NCBI GenBank assembly: GCA_022827945.1
Contig: JAJEIT010000092.1
Location: forward strand, 1 to 52,017
Origin: Dehalococcoidia bacterium
GTDB taxonomy: Bacteria > Chloroflexota > Dehalococcoidia > Tepidiformales > Tepidiformaceae
Length of the DNA: 52,017 bases
Direction: 5' to 3'
Below are positions 33,290-41,509 of the stretch, piece by piece; within the stretch, counting starts at the first letter, position 1; every line of letters starts with the position of its first letter. Made by a program: the position numbers and the translations under genes. The notes beneath the pieces were generated by a model. The model ran no database searches and was not told where the DNA came from. It saw only the letters and a list, made by a program, of their open reading frames with translations.

Positions 33290-34273
33290 ATGGCCCAGAC
33301 CCTCGTCAGCATCCGCAACCTCTCCGTCCGCTATCGCTCGCGCGACGACATGGCCTACGCCGTCGACCAGGTGTCGCTCGATATCGAGCGCGGCAGCGTC
33401 TACGCCCTCGTCGGCGAATCCGGCTCGGGCAAGACCACCGTCGGCATGTCCATCCTCAATCTCCTCCCCGATGAGGCGGACATCCTCGGGGGCGAGGTCT
33501 ACTTCGGCCCCGACAACATGCTCACCCTGGACGAGCACTCCCTGCGCCACACCCGCGGCCGCCGCATCACGATGATCTTCCAGGATCCCGTCGCCGGCCT
33601 GAACCCGGTCATCTCCGTCGGCGACCAGGTGGGCGAGGTGCTCACCACCCACCTCGGCATGAACAAGCGGGAGGCGAATTCGGCCTCCGTCGACATCCTC
33701 CGCCAGGTCGGGCTGGCCGACCCCGAGCGCGTCGCGAAGTCGTACCCGTTCCAGCTCTCCGGCGGCATGTGCCAGCGCGTCATGATCGGCATCGCCACCG
33801 CCCTCAGCCCCGACCTCATCATCGCCGACGAGCCCACCGCCTCCCTCGACGTCACCGTCCAGGCCCAGATCCTTCACCAGCTCGACACACTCCGCCGCGA
33901 ACACGGCACGGCCATCCTCCTGATCACGCACGACTTCGGCGTCGTCTCCCAGGTTGCCGACGAGGTCGGGGTCATGTACGCCGGCCACCTGGTCGAGTCG
34001 GGTCCCGTCCGCGAGGTCCTCCGCTCGCCCTTCCACCCATACACGCACGGCCTCCTCGCCGCCCTCCCCCGCCTCGACGATGTCGGCCAGCAGCTCTACG
34101 CCCTCCCCGGGACTGCCCCCGACCTCAAGGAGCCCGCGGGCCACTGCCCCTTCATCCCCCGCTGCCGCAAGGCCCTCCAGCAGTGCCGCGACGTCGGCCC
34201 GCCGCAGCTCACCCCCCTGCCCGGCCAGTCCGACCGCGCCCTCGCCTGCTACAACCCCGTCTGGCAGGAGTAG
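33290..34273 (+). CDS. Oligopeptide/dipeptide-type ABC transporter ATP-binding protein (DppD-like)
   Basis: A 327-residue ATPase of the peptide/nickel importer family. Walker A (GESGSGKTT), Q-loop (MIFQDPVAGLNP), signature (LSGGMCQR), Walker B (IIADEPTASLDV) and H-loop (ITHDFGVV) are all present. The C-terminal oligopeptide/dipeptide transporter signature contains Cys residues (HCPFIPRCRKALQQC) of the type that binds an Fe-S cluster in some DppD proteins. No binding protein or permease is adjacent, so it is an orphan subunit here. It ends one base before the holA stop on the other strand. Confidence 0.9.
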   Translation: MAQTLVSIRNLSVRYRSRDDMAYAVDQVSLDIERGSVYALVGESGSGKTTVGMSILNLLPDEADILGGEVYFGPDNMLTLDEHSLRHTRGRRITMIFQDPVAGLNPVISVGDQVGEVLTTHLGMNKREANSASVDILRQVGLADPERVAKSYPFQLSGGMCQRVMIGIATALSPDLIIADEPTASLDVTVQAQILHQLDTLRREHGTAILLITHDFGVVSQVADEVGVMYAGHLVESGPVREVLRSPFHPYTHGLLAALPRLDDVGQQLYALPGTAPDLKEPAGHCPFIPRCRKALQQCRDVGPPQLTPLPGQSDRALACYNPVWQE

Positions 34274-34274
34274 C

Positions 34275-35357
34275 TCAGGAGGCCCGCCGCCCCGCCCGCG
34301 GCGCCAGCGCGATCAGCCGCGTGATCGCCACCTCCAGCGCCAGCTCGTCCCGCACCTCGCCCGACTTCATCCCCCGGTCCGCCTCCACGAGGGTCTCGTA
34401 GGCGCGGCGCACCCCCTCCCGGCCCAGCCGCTGCGCCCGCCGGATGGCGGCGTCGCGCAGGCGCGGCCAGGGCCGCCGGATCGCCTTCCCGATCTCCTCC
34501 GGGCTCTTCCCGTCCTCGAGCAGGTCCAGCACCGTCGAGAGCGGCCGGTAGGCCGCCGCCAGCTGCGAGAGCAGGCTGTTCACGCTCTCCCCCCGCGAGA
34601 GCAGGAAGCGCAGCGCCTGCAGCGCCTGCGCCGTCTCGCCGTCCAGCACCCCGTCCACCAGCTGCCAGACCGTCGTCTCCCGCTCGCCGCCGCAGAGCAC
34701 GTCGATGTCGTCGACTGTCGCGTGCCGGCCCGCCGTGTAGAGCGCCAGCTTCTCCAGCTCCCGCGCCAGCTCCAGCGTGTTCGGGTGGAGGGCCGCCAGC
34801 AGCTGAGCCGGTCCGTCCTCGCGCGGACGCCGCCACTCCTCCTCCGGCGGCAACGCACGCGACGACCGCCCCCGCCGGAACCGGACCCCCTGCTCCTGCG
34901 CCTCCTCCCGCACGAACTGCACCAGCTCCCCCCGCTTCAGCTCGGGGAAGTGCTCCACCTCGATGTTGCCCGTCTCGTCCAGCCGCCGCAGGAGCGGGTT
35001 GCGGCCTGCGTTCAGCTCGCCCTCCACGAACACGAGCGTCGTCGTCTCCGGGATGCCCGCCGCAATCGCCTCGATCAGCGGGTTGAAGGCGTCGACCCGC
35101 GGCCCGCGCGCCCCTCCTCCCCGGCCGCCGCCGCCCTCGAACCGCCCCAGCAGCCCCTCGACCACCACCGTCCGGCGTGGCGAAAGGAACGGCGCCGTCA
35201 GCGCCGGCGCCAGGATCTCCTCGGGCTTCACGTCGCGCCCGTCGAGCAGCGCCACGTCCGCCCCGGGCGCGCCCGCCTCGCCGCCGCCCTCGGCGCGAAG
35301 CGCCGACAGCCGCCGCCGCAGGCGGAGCTCGTCCTGGCCGTGGAGAACGATGATCAC
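34275..35357 (-). CDS. holA: DNA polymerase III subunit delta
   Basis: Clamp-loader subunit that opens the beta sliding clamp. The 360-residue product has the N-terminal HGQDELRLRRRL opening (about 6-17), a degenerate AAA-type core with TTLVFVEGELNAGRNPLLRRL, and the C-terminal DNA_pol3_delta helical domain (VWQLVDGVLDGETAQALQAL; LLSQLAAAYRPLSTV; RDELALEVAITRLI). The GTG at 35355-35357 is chosen because the conserved HGQ motif begins five codons later. A TATCAT hexamer about 20 nt upstream may be its -10. It is divergent from the zinc alcohol dehydrogenase gene. Identity rests on overall pattern, as delta subunits diverge strongly. Confidence 0.82.
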   Translation of the reverse strand: MIIVLHGQDELRLRRRLSALRAEGGGEAGAPGADVALLDGRDVKPEEILAPALTAPFLSPRRTVVVEGLLGRFEGGGGRGGGARGPRVDAFNPLIEAIAAGIPETTTLVFVEGELNAGRNPLLRRLDETGNIEVEHFPELKRGELVQFVREEAQEQGVRFRRGRSSRALPPEEEWRRPREDGPAQLLAALHPNTLELARELEKLALYTAGRHATVDDIDVLCGGERETTVWQLVDGVLDGETAQALQALRFLLSRGESVNSLLSQLAAAYRPLSTVLDLLEDGKSPEEIGKAIRRPWPRLRDAAIRRAQRLGREGVRRAYETLVEADRGMKSGEVRDELALEVAITRLIALAPRAGRRAS

Positions 35358-35415
35358 GATGCTCTTGCCGGGGCGATGATACCCCGCCCCTCCCGCCCCT
35401 TGGCCGCCTTCCCCG

Positions 35416-35421
35416 TACAAT
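35416..35421 (+). promoter_or_regulatory. -10 element TACAAT for the zinc alcohol dehydrogenase
   Basis: TACAAT followed by a 50-nt GC-rich leader, with GGAGG (35461-35465) 6 nt before the ATG at 35472. Unlike the leaderless genes, this one keeps a ribosome-binding site. Confidence 0.5.
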
Positions 35422-35471
35422 CGCCGCCGGCGCGCCGCCGGAGCGCGAGCGCGCGCCCCCGGAGGTACCGA

Positions 35472-36557
35472 ATGGAAGCGAAAGCCGCCGTCCTGCGTGG
35501 CCAGGGCCAGCCCCTCGAAGTCCAGACCGTCACGGTCGACGATCCCGGCCCCGGCCAGGTGCGCGTCAAGCTGAACGCCTGTGGCCTCTGCCACACCGAC
35601 CTGTCGGTGATGCAGTCCGTCCTGCCGCGCCCGCAGCCGCTCGTCCTTGGCCACGAGGGCGCCGGCGTCGTCGAGTCCATCGGCGAGGGCGTCACCTCGG
35701 TCGAACCCGGTGACCACGTCGTCATGACCACCACCGCCTTCTGCGGCCGCTGTCCCATGTGCGTCGAGGGCATGTACGCCCAGTGCGAGCGCATGCCCCT
35801 CAACATGGGCGGCAACTTCCCCTTCCATTTCGACGGCCTGGACCTGATGCCCTTCGCCTCCATCGGCGGCCTCTGCGAGTACACCGTCGTCGCCGAGAAC
35901 ACCGCCATCAAGATCGACAAGGACATCCCCCTCGTCAGCGCCTCCCTGATTGGGTGCGGCGTCATCACCGGCGTCGGCGCCGCGATCAACACCGCCGAGG
36001 TGCGCCCCGGCACGACCTGCGCCATCTGGGGCTGCGGCGGCGTCGGCCTCAGCGTCCTCCAGGGCTGCCGCATCGCCGGCGCCTCGACCATGATCGCGAT
36101 CGACGCCAACCCCGCGAAGCTCGAATACGCCAGGAAGCTCGGCGCCACCCACGTCGTCGACGCCTCATCGGAGAACGCCGTCGAGCAGGTGATGGCCGTC
36201 ACCGGAGGCCGCGGCGCCGACTACACCTTCGAGGCGATCGGCGTCGGCTCCTGCATGGAGGAGGCCTACATGGCCGCCCGCCGCGGGGGCACCGCCACCA
36301 TCGTCGGCGTGGGCGGCTTCGCGGACACCTTCTCCCTCTCCGCCGGCCTCGTCGCCATCATGGAGAAGACCCTCAAGGGCTCCTTCTGCGGCAAGGGCGC
36401 CAGCGTTCGCGACTTCCCCCGCCTGCTCGAATGGTACCGCCAGGGCAAGCTCGACCTTGACTCGCTCGTGACCACCACCTACCCCATCGAGGACGTGGCC
36501 CAGGCCTACGAGGACATGGAAGCCGGCAAGAACGCCCGCGGGGTCGTCGTCTTCTAG
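35472..36557 (+). CDS. Zinc-dependent alcohol dehydrogenase (medium-chain)
   Basis: A 361-residue NAD(P)-dependent medium-chain dehydrogenase that oxidises alcohols or hydroxymethyl groups. Cys40 (GLCHTD) and His61 (GHEGAG) are catalytic-zinc ligands, LIGCG supplies the third Cys, and Cys91, 94, 97 and 105 (CGRCPMC, then AQC) form the structural-zinc loop. The Rossmann motif WGCGGVGLSVLQG binds NAD. The layout is close to the class III/formaldehyde or mycothiol-dependent group, but the substrate is open. It is divergent from holA and converges on the acyltransferase gene through a hairpin at 36567-36584. Confidence 0.93.
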   Translation: MEAKAAVLRGQGQPLEVQTVTVDDPGPGQVRVKLNACGLCHTDLSVMQSVLPRPQPLVLGHEGAGVVESIGEGVTSVEPGDHVVMTTTAFCGRCPMCVEGMYAQCERMPLNMGGNFPFHFDGLDLMPFASIGGLCEYTVVAENTAIKIDKDIPLVSASLIGCGVITGVGAAINTAEVRPGTTCAIWGCGGVGLSVLQGCRIAGASTMIAIDANPAKLEYARKLGATHVVDASSENAVEQVMAVTGGRGADYTFEAIGVGSCMEEAYMAARRGGTATIVGVGGFADTFSLSAGLVAIMEKTLKGSFCGKGASVRDFPRLLEWYRQGKLDLDSLVTTTYPIEDVAQAYEDMEAGKNARGVVVF

Positions 36558-36566
36558 CTTCGGGAG

Positions 36567-36584
36567 GAGCCCGCCGTTGGGCTC
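36567..36584. terminator. Hairpin between convergent genes
   Basis: GAGCCC-gccgtt-GGGCTC is a perfect 6-bp stem with a 6-nt loop between two convergent stop codons. It has no T-run, and its right arm reaches into the acyltransferase stop. Confidence 0.45.
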
Positions 36585-37653
36585 AGTCCTGGCTGAGCGC
36601 GTTCTCCTCGATCCACCCGTCGACGCGCCGCCACTGTGCGTGCAGCCACGAGGTGCGCCCGTCGATGTCCTCCGGCACCTCCGCCCGGGGAATGCGCCAG
36701 AAGGCGATGCGCACCTCCCGCCGCAGGATGCCGCCCGCCAGCAGCGAGCGGTAGCTGCCGCCCTCCAGACCCGTGTGCGCGCAGAAAACCACGTCGGCAT
36801 GGGGCGCCCGTTCCAGCAGCGCCAGCGGCCCGCCGAGCTGCGGCGGCAGCACGTGGCGCAATCCCTCGGCGAGCTGCGCCTCCTCCTCGTCGCCGCTGCG
36901 GCGCATGCGCGCCACCGCCCGCGCCAGCCGCGCCGGCGTGAAGAGCGCGCCCTCGGGGAAGACCAGCACCCCCTCGCGCGGTTCGAGGCCGTCGGCCAGG
37001 GCCGAGACCTTCGCGATCTGCCGCGAGCCCTCGCGCGAGCCCACTGTCAGGAACGTGCTTCGCAGCCGGTGCCCGACGAAGTCGATGCACGGGTCCCGCA
37101 CCAGCCACGAGTTCATCACCCAGCGCAGCCAGAGCCCGTGCCGCCCCTCCAGGAATACGAGCGGCAGCAGGTTGTCGACGGGCGAGACGTGCCGGCAGAA
37201 CACGATCACCGGTCCCTCCGCCGCCTCGTCGTCCCCCTGCACGTCGACGCGCATCTCGAACAGCCGCACGATGCTCCAGAACACCCAGCGCGCCCACACG
37301 CGCGCAAACCAGTGGTGCAGCGCCAGCCGTCGCCGCTCGCTCCCCTGCCCCAGCACCCAGAGCGGCAGGAAGAGCACCAGCCCGAACGTCTCCACCGCCA
37401 GGTACGCCCACAGCGCCAGGATGCAGCGCACGAAGATCGTGCCGCGCCTCCGCGTGAGGTCGCCGGTCAGCGCCACCACCAGGAAGATCGGCGCCGCCGC
37501 CGTGTTGATCAGGAACGACGCCAGGTAGATCGGCACGGTGACCGTCCGCCGCGCGTAGCGCAGCGCCAGACGCTCCCGCCCGATGTCCCGTTCCCGGGTC
37601 AGCCGGTCGAGAAGCGAAGGCGGTCGTGGTGGGGCGGGTGTCGCGCTGCTCAC
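36583..37653 (-). CDS. 1-acyl-sn-glycerol-3-phosphate acyltransferase-like membrane protein
   Basis: A 356-residue PlsC-fold acyltransferase with two N-terminal hydrophobic segments (LASFLINTAAAPIFLVVALTG about 44-64; AYLAVETFGLVLFLPLWVLG about 83-102). The HX4D catalytic motif (RHVSPVDN) and VFPEGALF (PEG motif) follow. It would transfer an acyl chain to a glycerolipid or glycolipid head group at the inner membrane. It is longer than a typical PlsC (about 240), with a C-terminal extension. The GTG at 37651-37653 has TACCCT 7 nt upstream and no Shine-Dalgarno. It is divergent from the Rieske gene. Confidence 0.82.
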   Translation of the reverse strand: MSSATPAPPRPPSLLDRLTRERDIGRERLALRYARRTVTVPIYLASFLINTAAAPIFLVVALTGDLTRRRGTIFVRCILALWAYLAVETFGLVLFLPLWVLGQGSERRRLALHHWFARVWARWVFWSIVRLFEMRVDVQGDDEAAEGPVIVFCRHVSPVDNLLPLVFLEGRHGLWLRWVMNSWLVRDPCIDFVGHRLRSTFLTVGSREGSRQIAKVSALADGLEPREGVLVFPEGALFTPARLARAVARMRRSGDEEEAQLAEGLRHVLPPQLGGPLALLERAPHADVVFCAHTGLEGGSYRSLLAGGILRREVRIAFWRIPRAEVPEDIDGRTSWLHAQWRRVDGWIEENALSQD

Positions 37654-37660
37654 CGCGCGT

Positions 37661-37666
37661 AGGGTA
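37661..37666 (-). promoter_or_regulatory. -10 element TACCCT for the acyltransferase gene
   Basis: TACCCT on the minus strand ends 7 nt before the GTG at 37653. Confidence 0.4.
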
Positions 37667-37718
37667 GCGAACGCCGTCCCTGTGCGCCTTTCCCCATGCC
37701 TCTACGTCCACCGTCGCT

Positions 37719-37724
37719 TAGAGT
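37719..37724 (+). promoter_or_regulatory. -10 element TAGAGT for the Rieske gene
   Basis: TAGAGT lies 30 nt upstream of the GTG at 37755. The leader contains GGGAGGAGG, so this is a conventional leadered message. Confidence 0.4.
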
Positions 37725-37754
37725 CTCGCTGACCAGCCGCGGGAGGAGGCGAGC

Positions 37755-38984
37755 GTGACCTTTTCCGATGAAGTCCGCGCCCGGCTGCAGGTCCGATCCG
37801 CCCAGCCGCCCGCGCCCGAGCCCGTTCGCCTCCCCGCCCGCCGCTTCGTCGATCGCTCCTTCTACGAAGCCGAACGCGCCGAGATCTTCGGGAAGGCCTG
37901 GCTCCTCGCCGGCCGCCTCGACGAGATCGCCCGCCCCGGCCTCTACATGACCTGGGAGAAGACGCGCGTTCCCCTCCTCGTCGTCCACGCCGTCGACGAC
38001 GTGATCCGCTGCTTCTACAACTCCTGCCGCCACCGCGGCGCGCCCGTCGTGCGCGTCCCCCGCGGGCGCAACCGTGCCCTCCGCTGCCAGTACCACAGCT
38101 GGACCTACGACACCTCCGGCAAGCTCGTCTCCGTCCCCGACGAGCGCGATTTCGTCGACCTCCGCCGCGAGGAGCGTGGTCTCGTGCCCGTCGCCTGCGA
38201 GGTCCGGAACAGCGCCATCTTCGTCAACGAGGACCCGGTGGCGGACCTCAACAGCTTCTTCGGCGGCACGGGCCGGGAGCTTTCCTCCGTCCAGAGCGGA
38301 GAGCTGCGCACCCTCGACCAGCGCTCCGTCACCATCCCCGTCAACTGGAAGCGCGTCATGGAGAGGCTCCTGTCCTCGCCCCCCGTCCCTCCCCGCCCCG
38401 GCGCGAGCGACCTCGCCACGACCGCAGCCGATGCCGAGCTGCTCGACGGCGGCCACCTCCGCATCGTCGCCCCCTTCGATGCCGCTTCCGCCTCCGCCCT
38501 CGGCCTCGCCTCGCCGCTCGACTGGGCCAGCCTGGGCGATGAGGGCCTCCCTGCCGTCGGCGGCCTCGACCCGATGTTCCTCTCCACCGCCACCACCTAT
38601 GTCTTCTTCCCCAACCTGTTCGTCACCTACACCCCCGGCGGCATCTTCAACTTCACCGTCTGGCCCGGCGACGAAGAGACGACCCTCCTGGAAGCGACCT
38701 GGCTCGCCCCCGACTGGGGCGAGGAGGACTCGCCCGCCGAGCATCCCGCCTGGACCGAGCGCATCGAGTGGGCGCAGGCCCGCCTCGAGGCCGTGGCCGC
38801 GGCCCTCGCCGGCGCCCAGGACGAGATGAAGGAGCCTGCCCGCCAGGGCCTCTCCCTGCAGGACGACTCCGAGGCCGTCCGCCTCTGGAACGAAGCGCTC
38901 GACGCCCACTTGCGCGGCGTCGTGCCCGCCGACACCCTCACCGGCGCCGTGCCCGGCGAGGTCCGCAGCCCGCTTCCGTCCTAG
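37755..38984 (+). CDS. Rieske-type oxygenase alpha-subunit homologue lacking iron-binding histidines
   Basis: A 409-residue protein of the aromatic-ring-hydroxylating (RHO) alpha-subunit type. The Rieske 2Fe-2S domain is intact: Cys91/His93 (CRHRG) and Cys111/His114 (CQYHSW). In the catalytic domain NWK (197-199) is followed by RVMERLLSSPPVPPRPG, where active members have ExxxExYHxxxxH, so both mononuclear-iron His ligands are missing. The late QDEMKEPARQGL segment that carries the third ligand in relatives is retained. The GTG at 37755 follows GGGAGGAGG. Its stop overlaps that of the GMC gene within CTAG. Electron transfer or an inactive partner role is more likely than oxygenation. Confidence 0.85.
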   Translation: MTFSDEVRARLQVRSAQPPAPEPVRLPARRFVDRSFYEAERAEIFGKAWLLAGRLDEIARPGLYMTWEKTRVPLLVVHAVDDVIRCFYNSCRHRGAPVVRVPRGRNRALRCQYHSWTYDTSGKLVSVPDERDFVDLRREERGLVPVACEVRNSAIFVNEDPVADLNSFFGGTGRELSSVQSGELRTLDQRSVTIPVNWKRVMERLLSSPPVPPRPGASDLATTAADAELLDGGHLRIVAPFDAASASALGLASPLDWASLGDEGLPAVGGLDPMFLSTATTYVFFPNLFVTYTPGGIFNFTVWPGDEETTLLEATWLAPDWGEEDSPAEHPAWTERIEWAQARLEAVAAALAGAQDEMKEPARQGLSLQDDSEAVRLWNEALDAHLRGVVPADTLTGAVPGEVRSPLPS

Positions 38985-40543
38985 GCCGGGTCGGCGGCCA
39001 TCCACTCGGCGATGCGTTCGCCGATCATCATGCAGGTGAAGTTCGTGTTCGCCCGGATCAGCGTCGGCATGATCGACCCGTCCGCCACCCGCAGCCCCTC
39101 CACCCCGTGCACCCGCCCCTCGCTGTCGACCACCGCCCCCTCCGCCGGGTCCGGGCCCATCGGGCAGGTGCAGGTCGGGTGGGCCATGCTCGATGCCGCG
39201 CCGTGGATCCACTCGTCGAGCTTCGCGTCGTCGTCGAGGGTCTCCTGGTCGAGGTCCACCGGTCCCGTGTGGAACGGCGCGAGTTGCTCCGAGTGCGCCA
39301 GCCGCCACGCCAGCCGCGCCCCTTCCCGTAGCCGCACGCGGTCTGCCTCGTCCTCGTCGAACTTCAGGTCGATCGCCGGCTTCACCGTGTAGTCGGCGCT
39401 CGCCAGCGTGACCGACCCGTACGAGTGCGGAAGCTGCACACCCGGCGCCACGGCGAACACCCACTCCGGCTCGGCGTCCTCGTCGCCCTGCCAGGTGCCG
39501 TAGCGCCCGCCCGGCGCGTAGAGGATGTGCCCCAGCAGGTACACCTGCATGTCATTGAACTCGCCCGTCGACGAGGTGTAGCGAAGCAGCGTCTGCAGGA
39601 GCGGCTTCTCGGGGTCGACAACCCCCGGCCTCGGGTGCAGGAGCAGCGGCGTCATCGGGTGGTCCATCAGGTGCTTCCCGACCCCCGGCAGGTCGGCCAC
39701 TGAGGCGATCCCCAGCTCCGCCAGCTCCTCCGCCGGACCGATGCCGCTCCGCAGCAGGATCGCCGGACTCATGATCGCCCCCGCCGAGAGCACGATCTCC
39801 CTCCCCCGCACCTCCTGCAACTCCCCGTCGCACTCGACCCGCAGCCCCACCGCGCGGCCGTCCTCGATCAGCACGTGGTCGACCAGGCAGTGGCTCCGGA
39901 TCGTGAGGTTGAGCCGGTTGCGGGCGGGCGAGAGGTAGCCGAGGTTGGCCGACCAGCGCGTCATCTCGTCCGGACCGCCGCGATTCATCGCCGCGCGCGT
40001 GATGCCCGTCGTCTCCGGGTCGTTCTGGTCGCGGTCCTCCTCGAAGCCCGCCGCCACGCAGGCGTCGTAGAACCCCTGCTGCACCGGCGCCAGCTGCTCG
40101 CGCGTCCAGCGGCGCACCGGGATGGGACCACCCTGGCCGTGGAAGTCGCCCCCCTCGTCCCGGTCGTCCTCGATCGCGCGGAAGTAGGGAAGGCAGTGCT
40201 CCCAGCCCCAGCGCTCGTCGCCCGTCATCTCCGCCCAGCGGTCGTAGTCGCCCGGCGCCCCCCGGATGGCGACGCCCGTGTTGATGGCGGACGAACCTCC
40301 GACCAGCTTCCCCCGAGGCAGCGGCGCTACCCGCCCCGGCACGAACGTCGCGTTGAAGCCCCAGTCGTGGTGCACCGTCGAGGGCTCGTGGATGCTGTTC
40401 ACGTCGTGCGGGAGCGATTCCAGCGTCGCGTAGTCGGGTCCCGCGTCCAGCAGGAGCACCGACCGCGAGCGGTCCTCGCTCAGCCGCGCCGCCAGCACCG
40501 CGCCCGAGGACCCCGCCCCGACGATGATGACGTCGTACTCCAT
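38981..40543 (-). CDS. GMC family oxidoreductase (choline/alcohol dehydrogenase-like)
   Basis: A 520-residue FAD-dependent oxidoreductase. The N-terminal dinucleotide motif VGAGSSGAVLAARLS (about 8-22), PRGKLVGGSSAIN, the second GMC signature (SAGAIMSPAILLRSGIG), and the active-site AHPTCTCPMG and NTNFTCMMIGERIAEW identify the choline dehydrogenase/alcohol oxidase group. The ATG at 40543 lies 2 nt after the aldo/keto reductase stop, so both are one transcript. It ends in CTAG shared with the Rieske gene. The primary alcohol oxidised is unknown. Confidence 0.92.
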   Translation of the reverse strand: MEYDVIIVGAGSSGAVLAARLSEDRSRSVLLLDAGPDYATLESLPHDVNSIHEPSTVHHDWGFNATFVPGRVAPLPRGKLVGGSSAINTGVAIRGAPGDYDRWAEMTGDERWGWEHCLPYFRAIEDDRDEGGDFHGQGGPIPVRRWTREQLAPVQQGFYDACVAAGFEEDRDQNDPETTGITRAAMNRGGPDEMTRWSANLGYLSPARNRLNLTIRSHCLVDHVLIEDGRAVGLRVECDGELQEVRGREIVLSAGAIMSPAILLRSGIGPAEELAELGIASVADLPGVGKHLMDHPMTPLLLHPRPGVVDPEKPLLQTLLRYTSSTGEFNDMQVYLLGHILYAPGGRYGTWQGDEDAEPEWVFAVAPGVQLPHSYGSVTLASADYTVKPAIDLKFDEDEADRVRLREGARLAWRLAHSEQLAPFHTGPVDLDQETLDDDAKLDEWIHGAASSMAHPTCTCPMGPDPAEGAVVDSEGRVHGVEGLRVADGSIMPTLIRANTNFTCMMIGERIAEWMAADPA

Positions 40544-40545
40544 CG

Positions 40546-41496
40546 CTAGCTCCCCGCCACCGCCGCATCGATGCGCGCCATCAGCTCCGCGTCGAGCGGA
40601 CCCTTCGCCTCCGCCTCCAGGCACTCCGCCAGCTCTGCCCGGTTCTTCACCCCCAGGATCACCGTCGCGATGCCCTCCATCGAGAGCGAGTAGCGGTGCG
40701 CGAGCGAGGCGGGCGACTCGCCCACCTCCGCCGCCAGCGCCCGGAACGGCGCCGCCCGCCGGAAGTCGACCGCCTCCGGGTGGTCGTCCGGCAGGTCGCG
40801 GTCGATCGCGTCCGTGAGCGCGCCCGCCTGCACGGCGCGGATGCCCATCACGCCCACGCCCCGCGCGTTCGCCGCCGCGATCAGCTCGCGCGGGCGCGGA
40901 TCCTCGTCGTAGGCGCGCATGCCGCCGGGCGAATCGAGCAGGTTCGCCACGCACTGGATGGCCGCCGGCGCCGGGTCCTCCGCGAGCGTCTCCAGGAGCG
41001 CGCCCGGCGCCCCCACCCCGCTTATCCCCCACGCCCCGATCGTGCCGTTCGCCACCATCGCCTCGAACGCGGGCCGCGCCGCTTCCACGAACAGGCTGCG
41101 GCGCGTGCCCCGCCCCTCGAACCCGTCCGGCACGATCATCCCGTGCAGGAAGAACAGGTCGACCCGTTCCAGCCGCAGCCGGTCGAGGCTCGCCGCCAGC
41201 GCCTGCCGCAGCGTCCCCGCCACCTCCCCCGCGGGTACGTTCCCGAGGTGGTGCTTCGTCGAGATGCGCACGCCCTCCGGCAGCCGCCCCCCGAAGGCCT
41301 CCCCCACGACGCGCTCCGCCTCGCCGTTGCCGTAGCCCGGCGCCACGTCGAGGAAGGTGATGCCGCCCTCGACCGCCGCCAGAACCGTCTCGACCGCTTC
41401 CTCGCGCGTCGTCGCGCCCCAGACCCCGCCGGTGCCGCCGCCCCCGAGCGTGAGTGCGCTGACCGGCCCGAGCTTCCCGAACGTTCGCGTTTCCAT
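40546..41496 (-). CDS. Aldo/keto reductase
   Basis: A 316-residue (beta/alpha)8 NADPH-dependent reductase. The tetrad pattern is visible: Asp50 and Tyr55 (FLDVAPGYGNGE), Lys81 (ISTKHHLG) and His118 (LFFLHG), with a VILGVKNRAEL cofactor loop near the C-terminus. The ATG at 41496 has TAGACT 7 nt upstream, which includes the metF stop codon. It lies directly downstream of metF and 2 nt upstream of the GMC gene. With the GMC enzyme it could interconvert alcohol and carbonyl intermediates of one pathway. Confidence 0.9.
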   Translation of the reverse strand: METRTFGKLGPVSALTLGGGGTGGVWGATTREEAVETVLAAVEGGITFLDVAPGYGNGEAERVVGEAFGGRLPEGVRISTKHHLGNVPAGEVAGTLRQALAASLDRLRLERVDLFFLHGMIVPDGFEGRGTRRSLFVEAARPAFEAMVANGTIGAWGISGVGAPGALLETLAEDPAPAAIQCVANLLDSPGGMRAYDEDPRPRELIAAANARGVGVMGIRAVQAGALTDAIDRDLPDDHPEAVDFRRAAPFRALAAEVGESPASLAHRYSLSMEGIATVILGVKNRAELAECLEAEAKGPLDAELMARIDAAVAGS

Positions 41497-41503
41497 GCGC
41501 GCG

Positions 41504-41509
41504 AGTCTA
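41504..41509 (-). promoter_or_regulatory. -10 element TAGACT overlapping the metF stop codon
   Basis: TAGACT on the minus strand ends 7 nt before the ATG at 41496. Its first three bases are the TAG that terminates metF, so the reductase may be expressed separately from metF. Confidence 0.4.
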
